From an uncultured Novosphingobium sp. (GTDB taxonomy: Bacteria; Pseudomonadota; Alphaproteobacteria; Sphingomonadales; Sphingomonadaceae): a DNA stretch of 20,476 nucleotides. Under the pieces are notes generated by a model. The model had not been told where the DNA came from and ran no database searches. It saw only the letters and a program-made list of their open reading frames with translations. Position numbers and translations under genes: made by a program. Positions 12,810 to 20,476 of the stretch are shown piece by piece (positions within the stretch are counted from its first letter, which is position 1; each line of letters opens with the position of its first letter). The stretch is from positions 1 to 20,476 of the forward strand of contig CAMPHR010000046.1 of NCBI GenBank assembly GCA_946886075.1. Direction: 5' to 3'.

Positions 12810-13856
12810 ATGACTGCTGAAGACCAATTCCGTAAAGTGGCCGCCGAGAAGATCATGATCTTTGACGGCGGTTACGGCACTTCGATCCAGAAGCATGGGC
12901 TGACGGAGGCGGATTATCGTGGGTCGCTGGATCTGGCGAGGGACCAGAAGGGCAATAACGACCTGCTGTGCCTGACCCGGCCGGATATCGTGGAGGGCAT
13001 CCATACCGCCTATCTCGACGCTGGCGCCGACATGATCGAGACGAATACCTTTTCGTCCACGAAGATCGCCATGGCCGATTATGGCTGCGAACATCTGGTG
13101 CGGGAGATCAACATCGCCGCCGCGAAGCTGGCCCGGGCCGCTTGCGAGAAGGCGACGGCGAAGGATGGGCGGCCGCGCTTTGTGGCGGGTTCGATCGGGC
13201 CGACGAATAAGACTTTGTCGATTTCGCCGGATGTGAATGATCCGGCCTATCGCGAGGTCGATTATGACACGCTGAAGGCCGACTATCGCGAGCAGTGCGA
13301 TGCGCTGATCGAGGGTGGGGTGGATTTCCTGCTGGTCGAAACCTGCTTTGACACGCTGAACGCGAAGGCGGCGGGCATGGCGGCGCGGGAGGCTGAAGCG
13401 GCGGCGGGGCGGCCGGTGCCGTTGATGCTGAGCTTTACGATTACCGACATGTCCGGGCGGAACCTGTCCGGGCATACGATCAACGCCTTCTGGTATTCTC
13501 TGCGGCATCTGAAGCCGCTGACCATTGGGGTGAACTGCGCCTTCGGGGCGGATTTGCTGAGGCCTTATCTGAGCGAGTTGGCGAAGAATGCGGATACGCT
13601 GATTTTGGCTTACCCCAATGCCGGACTACCCAATGAGTTGGGGCAATATGATGAGTTGCCCGAGACGACGGCCTCGCTCATTCGCCAGTGGGTGGACGAG
13701 GGATTGGTCAATATGGTCGGCGGCTGTTGCGGCACCACGCCTGCGCACATCGGTGCGGTGGCTAAGGCGCTGGCGGGGCATAAGCCGCGCATGGTGCCGG
13801 AGTTGCCGGTTGTGACGCGGTTGGCTGGGCTAGAGCCCATGCATATCGCGGCGTAG
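12810..13856 (+). CDS. metH: Methionine synthase, homocysteine-binding subunit (split MetH, N-terminal part)
   Basis: 348-aa homocysteine S-methyltransferase (TIM barrel) domain corresponding to the first ~350 residues of E. coli MetH. The zinc ligands are present: Cys243 (IGVNCAFGADLLRPY) and Cys306/Cys307 (VGGCCGTTPAHIGA), matching Cys247/310/311 of E. coli. Also visible are FDGGYGTSIQKHGL and ETNTFSSTKIAMADYG. It binds and activates homocysteine for methylation. The protein ends at the domain border where full-length MetH would continue into the folate domain; the rest is encoded by the next gene. This two-gene arrangement is, to my knowledge, frequent in alphaproteobacteria, so it is not a pseudogene. 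Confidence 0.94.
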   Translation: MTAEDQFRKVAAEKIMIFDGGYGTSIQKHGLTEADYRGSLDLARDQKGNNDLLCLTRPDIVEGIHTAYLDAGADMIETNTFSSTKIAMADYGCEHLVREINIAAAKLARAACEKATAKDGRPRFVAGSIGPTNKTLSISPDVNDPAYREVDYDTLKADYREQCDALIEGGVDFLLVETCFDTLNAKAAGMAAREAEAAAGRPVPLMLSFTITDMSGRNLSGHTINAFWYSLRHLKPLTIGVNCAFGADLLRPYLSELAKNADTLILAYPNAGLPNELGQYDELPETTASLIRQWVDEGLVNMVGGCCGTTPAHIGAVAKALAGHKPRMVPELPVVTRLAGLEPMHIAA

Positions 13857-13865
13857 ATGAAGATT

Positions 13866-13965
13866 CCCTCTCCCCTTCAGGGGAGAGGGTTAGGGAGAGG
13901 GGCCTGTAAAGGCGTCCTTTCCTCGCATTCCCCTCTCCCCGGCCCTCTCCCCTGAAGGGGAGAGG
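13866..13965. repeat. Nested 100-bp inverted repeat (CCCTCTCCCC family) between the two metH genes
   Basis: The left arm 13866-13902 and the right arm 13930-13965 are near-perfect reverse complements separated by 27 bp. Each arm itself contains the smaller palindrome CCTCTCCCCTTCAGGGGAGAGG or its mirror with TGAA in the centre. The element occupies nearly the whole 124-bp gap between the two halves of methionine synthase and leaves AGAAGGTTTAGAAG as the ribosome-binding region of the second gene. Confidence 0.9.
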
Positions 13966-13980
13966 AAGAAGGTTTAGAAG

Positions 13981-16581
<2,601 letters not shown>

Positions 16582-16595
16582 GGAATATCAAGGCT

Positions 16596-16644
16596 CGTTC
16601 GCGCTAAGCCCTTCGACAGCTCCTGTCGAGACTCAATGCGAACG
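16596..16644. repeat. Short relative of the family A palindrome after metH (probable bidirectional terminator)
   Basis: The outer arms CGTTCGC (16596-16602) and GCGAACG (16638-16644) enclose a perfect inner hairpin, TCGACAG (16613-16619), CTC, CTGTCGA (16623-16629). It shares the GTTCG and CTTCGACAG motifs with the longer copies at 8380 and 12722 but lacks their centre. A short T run (CCCTTTT) follows, so it may end transcription of the met operon; the convergent beta-lactamase-like gene ends at 16664. Confidence 0.75.
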
Positions 16645-16663
16645 GCCCTTTTCGGCGACTACC

Positions 16664-17809
16664 CTACCGCTTCTCGTGGTTCGCGGCGACGGCTTTCGCC
16701 ACCGCCTGCATCAGCTGCCAGCGCACGGGAATGGGCTCCGTCGTGCTGCCGATCATCACCGCTACAGCGTAGCTGGTGCCGTCGGGCGCGGTCATGATGC
16801 CGATGTCGTTATAGCCGGTCGAGCGTGGGGCGAGCTCTTGGCCCGTGCCGGTCTTATGCAGATATTTCCATCCGGCAGGAACGCCGCCCTTGATCCGCTG
16901 CGGCCCCGTTTTTGCCTCGCTCATGATCGACATCAGCAGCTGGCTAGAGGCGGATGAGAGCATCTCGCCTTCCTTGAGCTTGGCCAACGCCTTGACGATC
17001 GACGAGGGCGCCGCGCCGTCTGGCGGGTTGGACAGATAATTGTCGAGCGCCTTGGTCCGCACCGACATGGGCAGGCGGGAGCGGGCAGCGTAGAAATTGC
17101 GGCCGATCGAATAATCCTGCCGCCAATCGAGCCCGGCCGTTGCCGATTGGAGCAGCCGCTCGCCCGGGCCGAAGCGGATGTCCTTGATCGTCCGCCGCGC
17201 GAGATAGCCGCGCACGGCTTCCGGACCGCCGACCGCGCGCAGCAGCGTGTCGTTGGCGGTGTTGTCGCTCTGCGTCATCGCGCGGCGCATGAGGTCTGAA
17301 TAGCTGGTGGTCCAGCCGCTGGTCCCGACCAGCGCGGCGGTCGGTTGGTGGAAGAGCGTCAGGTCCTTGCGCGTGATCGTGGTCGTGTCGGTGAGGCGGA
17401 TCTTGCCCCGGTCGACCGCGTCGAGGAAGGTCATCGACACCCAGAGCTTCGACACGCTCTGCTGCGGGAAGAGCGAAGTGCCGTTCCAGGCGACGGTCCA
17501 GTCGGCCCCGATGCGGCGGACGGCAATGCCGACCTTGCCATTGAAGCTTTGGCCAAGGTTGCGGACCACGCTGACGAGGGCGGGCGGAGGCGTTTCGCGC
17601 TGGTCGACGTCGAGTTCATCGAACGTCTTTGGCGGGTTCGCGACGCGCTTGATCGGGAAGGTCGCCGTGGTCGGTTGCGGGCGCTGGGAGGCGCTGGCTT
17701 GCGGTTCCATCGGCGCGCTGACGCAGGCGGAGAGTGCTGCCACCAACAGGATGAGGCGGGCCGATCCGCCGTCCGGACGCTGCCCGCGTCCCTTAAATCG
17801 CTTGTACAT
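16664..17809 (-). CDS. Class A beta-lactamase-like serine hydrolase, lipoprotein
   Basis: 381-aa protein with a lipoprotein signal (LILLVAALSAC, Cys29) and a Pro/Ser/Thr-rich linker to about residue 78, followed by a Beta-lactamase2-type domain. Catalytic motifs are SxxK (Ser118-Val-Ser-Lys121), SDN (181-183) and KTG (319-321). Glu217 lies exactly 36 residues after Ser181, the spacing of Glu166 from Ser130 in class A enzymes. The surrounding loop, however, reads GERLLQ instead of EPxLN, and Asn170 is replaced by Gln. About 40 residues then follow with no class A counterpart. Beta-lactam hydrolysis is possible but uncertain; a peptidoglycan- or ester-directed hydrolase is an alternative. The ATG at 17809 starts the signal peptide, with GGGGA six bases upstream; an in-frame ATG at 17887 is less likely. 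Confidence 0.85.
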   Translation of the reverse strand: MYKRFKGRGQRPDGGSARLILLVAALSACVSAPMEPQASASQRPQPTTATFPIKRVANPPKTFDELDVDQRETPPPALVSVVRNLGQSFNGKVGIAVRRIGADWTVAWNGTSLFPQQSVSKLWVSMTFLDAVDRGKIRLTDTTTITRKDLTLFHQPTAALVGTSGWTTSYSDLMRRAMTQSDNTANDTLLRAVGGPEAVRGYLARRTIKDIRFGPGERLLQSATAGLDWRQDYSIGRNFYAARSRLPMSVRTKALDNYLSNPPDGAAPSSIVKALAKLKEGEMLSSASSQLLMSIMSEAKTGPQRIKGGVPAGWKYLHKTGTGQELAPRSTGYNDIGIMTAPDGTSYAVAVMIGSTTEPIPVRWQLMQAVAKAVAANHEKR

Positions 17810-17889
17810 GAATGTCCCCGAACTCTCCTTCGATTTAGGCCCGTCGCCGCCTTCGAGTGACAAGGGCGATGCGACGAACGATTCCACAT

Positions 17890-17919
17890 TTGCGATGTAA
17901 GGAGCCTGAACGATATGGC
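17890..17919 (+). promoter_or_regulatory. Possible promoter of the alpha/beta hydrolase gene (TTGCGA-18-TATGGC)
   Basis: TTGCGA (17890-17895) and TATGGC (17914-17919) are spaced by 18 bp about 50 bp before the hydrolase start. Both hexamers are moderate matches only. The 158-bp gap between this gene and the divergent beta-lactamase-like gene must contain promoters for both. Confidence 0.3.
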
Positions 17920-17967
17920 CTAGTCGCGCTCACCGGCCGTTAAGACGCGATGAGCAAGGAGGGGCGC

Positions 17968-18819
17968 ATGAATGGATCGATGATCGACAGGCGGGCATTG
18001 CTGCGGGTCGGCGCGGGGGCTTGCGCCGGGCTGTTGATGCTGGGTGCTGAGGGCGCGGCGGCGGCTCCCTTTACTTCGCGCCGGATCGCCGTGACGGTGC
18101 GGGGGACGGGGCGCGACGTGATCCTGATCCCGGGGTTGGCGAGTGGACCGGGATTGTGGGGCGAGATGATCGCCAAGCTGCCGGGCTATCGCTGGCATCT
18201 GGTCCATGTGCGCGGATTTGCCGGGCTGGCGGCGGATGCCAATGCGAGCGGGCCACTGGTGCAGCCGTTGGCGGATGAGATTGCGCGCTACGTCAGGGCG
18301 GCGGGGCTGGCGCGGCCTGCGATCGTCGGGCATTCGATGGGCGGCACGCTGGCGATGATGCTGGGGCTGAAGGGCGTGGCCGGGCGGATCATGGTCGTCG
18401 ACATGCTGCCCGAAGGTGCGGCGATGGTCGGCGGGACGGCGCGGGGAATGGGCTTTCTGGCCGATCAGCTGAGCCAATATTTTACGGGCACCAAGGCGGG
18501 CCGGGCGTATCTGGCGCAGATCGTTGCCGATGCGCCGGGGGCCAGAGGGAGCGATCCCGATGTCATTGCCAATGCCTTGCGCGACCTCGCCAATACCGAT
18601 CTTCGGGCACAGCTTGGGCGGATCGGGGCGCCGATGGAGGTTGTTTATGCTGTTGGGTCTGACGCGGCGCAATCGGCACAGATCACGCGCAATTTCCGTG
18701 CCGCCTATGCCGCCAAAAAGGACCTGAAGCTGACGCCGATTGGTCCCAGCGGCCATGTCATCATGGCGGATCAGCCTGCGCGCTTTGCTGCTGTGGTGAA
18801 GCAGTTCCTTTCTAGCTGA
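17968..18819 (+). CDS. Tat-exported alpha/beta hydrolase
   Basis: 283-aa protein. The N-terminus carries a twin-arginine signal (IDRRALLRVGAGACAGLLML) with an AAAA-P cleavage region near residue 33, so it should be exported folded to the periplasm. The hydrolase fold shows the oxyanion-hole strand VILIPGLASGPGLW, the nucleophile elbow GHSMGG with Ser123, an acid candidate in VVYAVGSD, and the catalytic His263 in GPSGHVIM. The substrate is unknown. The ATG at 17968 is preferred because AAGGAGGGG lies about 6 bases upstream; an in-frame ATG at 17950 would place this Shine-Dalgarno inside the gene. It converges on nadB with an 11-bp gap. Confidence 0.9.
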   Translation: MNGSMIDRRALLRVGAGACAGLLMLGAEGAAAAPFTSRRIAVTVRGTGRDVILIPGLASGPGLWGEMIAKLPGYRWHLVHVRGFAGLAADANASGPLVQPLADEIARYVRAAGLARPAIVGHSMGGTLAMMLGLKGVAGRIMVVDMLPEGAAMVGGTARGMGFLADQLSQYFTGTKAGRAYLAQIVADAPGARGSDPDVIANALRDLANTDLRAQLGRIGAPMEVVYAVGSDAAQSAQITRNFRAAYAAKKDLKLTPIGPSGHVIMADQPARFAAVVKQFLSS

Positions 18820-18830
18820 ACCGCCCGGCA

Positions 18831-20435
18831 TCAGGGCGCCAGCACCGTGTCCACGGCTTGCGGAAGCATGTCGGGATAGTCGAGCGTATAGTGGAGGCCC
18901 CGGCTCTCCTTGCGGCGGAGCGCCGAGCGGACCACCAAACGGGCGACTTCCAGCAGGTTGCGTAGCTCGATAAGGTCGGGCGTCACGCGGAAATGGCCGT
19001 AATATTCGTCCACTTCCTTGGCGAGCAGGTCGATGCGGTGCTGCGCGCGCTCGAGCCGTTTGGTGGTGCGGACGATGCCGACATAGTCCCACATGAAGCG
19101 GCGGATTTCCTTCCAGTTATGCTGGACGATGACTTCCTCGTCGCTGTTGGTGACGCGGCTTTCGTCCCATGGGCGGATGGAGGGCGGGGCGGGCAGATCA
19201 TCCCAATGGGCGCGGATGTGACGCGCCGCCGCTTCGCCGAAGACGAAGCATTCGAGCAGCGAGTTGGACGCAAGGCGGTTGGCGCCGTGGAGGCCGCTTT
19301 CGGTGACTTCGCCCGCCGCATAGAGGCCGGGGAGGTCGGTGCGGCCGTCGAGATCGATGACCACGCCGCCGCAGGTATAATGCTGCGCCGGGACGACCGG
19401 GATCGGCTCCTTTGTAATGTCGATGTCGAGGTCGAGCAGCCGGGCGTAGATGGTCGGGAAATGGGTGCGGACGAACTCGGGTTCCTTGTGGCTGATGTCG
19501 AGATGGACATAGTCAAGGCCGAGGCGCTTGATTTCATGGTCGATGGCGCGGGCGACGACATCGCGGGGGGCGAGTTCGGCGCGGGGGTCGAAGCGTGGCA
19601 TGAAACGCTCGCCGCCGCCGGGGACGCCGGAGGGGAGCTTCAGGTGTCCGCCTTCGCCGCGCACGGCTTCGGTGATGAGGAAGTTCTTGACCTCCAGATT
19701 GTAGAGGCAGGTCGGGTGGAACTGGTTCATCTCCATGTTGGAGACGCGGCAGCCCGCGCGCCAGGCCATGGCGATGCCGTCACCGGTCGCGCCACGCGGG
19801 GCGGTGGAGAAAAGGTAAGTGCGGCCCGCGCCGCCGGTGCAGAGGATCGTCGCCTTGCCCAGCAGCGCGTCGACATGCTTGGTCCGCTTGTTGAAGGCGT
19901 AGACGCCCCAGACATGGCCGTCGCCGGAATAGCGCTCGCCATGGCGGGAGGTGATGAGGTCGATGGCAACCAAGTCTTCGATCAGCGTGATGTTGGGATT
20001 GGCGCGGGCGGCCTTCAGCAGCGCGACCTGAACGGCGTGGCCGGTGGCGTCGTCGACATGGACGATGCGGCGGTGGCTGTGGCCGCCCTCGCGGGTCAGG
20101 TGCCAGCGTTCGCCGAACTCCTCGCCGCCGTTGAAGGGGACGCCGAGTGCCGCCAGCCGGTCGATGGCGGCGGGGGCTTCGGAGACGACGAACTCGACCG
20201 TGCTGCGGTCGTTGAGGCCCGCGCCTGCGACCATGGTGTCGTTGACATGCGCCTCGAAACTGTCGCCCGCGTCAAGGACGGCGGCGATGCCGCCTTGCGC
20301 CCAGTTGGTCGAGCCGCTGTCGAGGGCGGCCTTGGCGAGGACGACGACCTTGCGGTCCTGCGCCAGGTTGATGGCGGCGGTGAGGCCTGCTGCGCCGGAG
20401 CCGATGATGACGACGTCATGGGTGGTGGTGGGCAT
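18831..20435 (-). CDS. nadB: L-aspartate oxidase
   Basis: 534-aa FAD enzyme that oxidises L-aspartate to iminoaspartate, the first step of de novo NAD synthesis in the cytoplasm. Visible features are the FAD-binding GSGAAGL (12-18), STNWAQGGIAAVL, EGGHSHRRIVHVDDATGHAV, ATILCTGGAGRTYLFSTAP, MNQFHPTCLYN, the active-site region FDPRAELAPRDVVARAID, and GGVVIDLDGRTDLPGLYAAGEV. Length and motifs fit NadB rather than fumarate reductase or succinate dehydrogenase. No nadA or nadC lies next to it in the window, though the window ends 41 bp upstream of its start. A GC palindrome lies 14-35 bp before the ATG and covers the best Shine-Dalgarno-like sequence. Confidence 0.95.
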   Translation of the reverse strand: MPTTTHDVVIIGSGAAGLTAAINLAQDRKVVVLAKAALDSGSTNWAQGGIAAVLDAGDSFEAHVNDTMVAGAGLNDRSTVEFVVSEAPAAIDRLAALGVPFNGGEEFGERWHLTREGGHSHRRIVHVDDATGHAVQVALLKAARANPNITLIEDLVAIDLITSRHGERYSGDGHVWGVYAFNKRTKHVDALLGKATILCTGGAGRTYLFSTAPRGATGDGIAMAWRAGCRVSNMEMNQFHPTCLYNLEVKNFLITEAVRGEGGHLKLPSGVPGGGERFMPRFDPRAELAPRDVVARAIDHEIKRLGLDYVHLDISHKEPEFVRTHFPTIYARLLDLDIDITKEPIPVVPAQHYTCGGVVIDLDGRTDLPGLYAAGEVTESGLHGANRLASNSLLECFVFGEAAARHIRAHWDDLPAPPSIRPWDESRVTNSDEEVIVQHNWKEIRRFMWDYVGIVRTTKRLERAQHRIDLLAKEVDEYYGHFRVTPDLIELRNLLEVARLVVRSALRRKESRGLHYTLDYPDMLPQAVDTVLAP

Positions 20436-20448
20436 TACTTCTACTGCT

Positions 20449-20470
20449 CCCCTCCCGCTTGCGGGAGGGG
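20449..20470. repeat. 22-bp palindrome, copy 2 (CCCCTCCCGC-TT-GCGGGAGGGG), upstream of nadB
   Basis: Identical to the copy at 60-81, including the TT loop. Read on the minus strand it ends in GGAGGGG 14 bases before the nadB ATG, so if transcribed it would form a 10-bp GC-rich hairpin in the nadB leader. It may continue into a longer repeat beyond the window (CCGGGG follows). Confidence 0.88.
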
Positions 20471-20476
20471 CCGGGG

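Noticed and set aside
11796..13508. 570-residue minus-strand open frame across metF and metH
   Set aside because: Antisense to clear metF and metH coding sequence with strong family motifs; Arg/Gln/His-rich shadow composition and no domain.
13857..13980. Possible B12 riboswitch or SAM riboswitch in the met operon gaps
   Set aside because: The gap DNA is explained by inverted repeats; I see no B12-box sequence and no conserved riboswitch core there or upstream of 10822.
12711..13980. Two metH genes as a frameshifted pseudogene
   Set aside because: Each half has its own start, ribosome-binding site, complete domains and catalytic residues, and more than 120 bp separate them; this is a genuine split gene.
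18820..18840. CGCCC/GGGCG hairpin between the hydrolase and nadB stops
   Set aside because: Five base pairs without T-tract, partly inside nadB; no support as a terminator.

Overview
This window is ordinary, gene-dense, GC-rich chromosomal DNA, most likely from an alphaproteobacterium of the Sphingomonadales (Sphingobium/Sphingomonas type). That placement is an inference from the protein sequences, the GC-biased third positions, a methionine synthase split into two genes, and intergenic palindromes of the 'CTTCGACAGGCTCAGG' kind. I see no prophage, insertion sequence, CRISPR array, tRNA or rRNA.

Layout. At the left edge there is a perfect 30-bp inverted repeat, then a bifunctional (p)ppGpp synthetase/hydrolase on the minus strand (101-2206). 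Divergent from it are an HxlR-family regulator and a LytS/LytTR-type two-component pair (2318-4750). Next comes a divergent pair of membrane proteins, GtrA-like and GT-C-like (4756-7119), that looks like envelope glycan or lipid-linked sugar handling. It is followed on the minus strand by the tRNA adenosine deaminase tadA and a small membrane protein (7081-7800), then rpmB with a clear terminator, and an exported esterase-like-phytase protein on the minus strand. The middle (9779-10606) holds two small convergent envelope-protein genes: a Tyr/Arg/Gly-rich glycine-zipper protein and a tiny Ala/Asn lipoprotein.

The best-defined regulatory unit is the methionine-cycle operon (10822-16581): an ArsR-family regulator fused to a SAM-dependent methyltransferase domain, then metF and methionine synthase as two genes (homocysteine domain, then folate/B12/activation domains). 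A 22-bp operator-like palindrome (perfect 10-bp arms, TT spacer) lies between and over the -35 and -10 hexamers of the predicted promoter. The predicted transcription start falls on or next to the ATG, so the mRNA may be leaderless. The regulator probably senses SAM or SAH and controls its own operon. Palindromic repeat elements occupy both junctions inside the operon and its 3' end.

The right part carries a class-A beta-lactamase-like lipoprotein with an altered omega loop, a Tat-exported alpha/beta hydrolase, and nadB (L-aspartate oxidase). A copy of the 22-bp palindrome found at the left edge lies just upstream of the nadB start codon.

No wholly new system is evident. The points most worth a second look are the ArsR-methyltransferase operator, the lipoprotein whose asparagines are spaced 3/4 residues (mean about 3.6) to form a stripe on a helix, and the repeated insertion of palindromes at gene borders.
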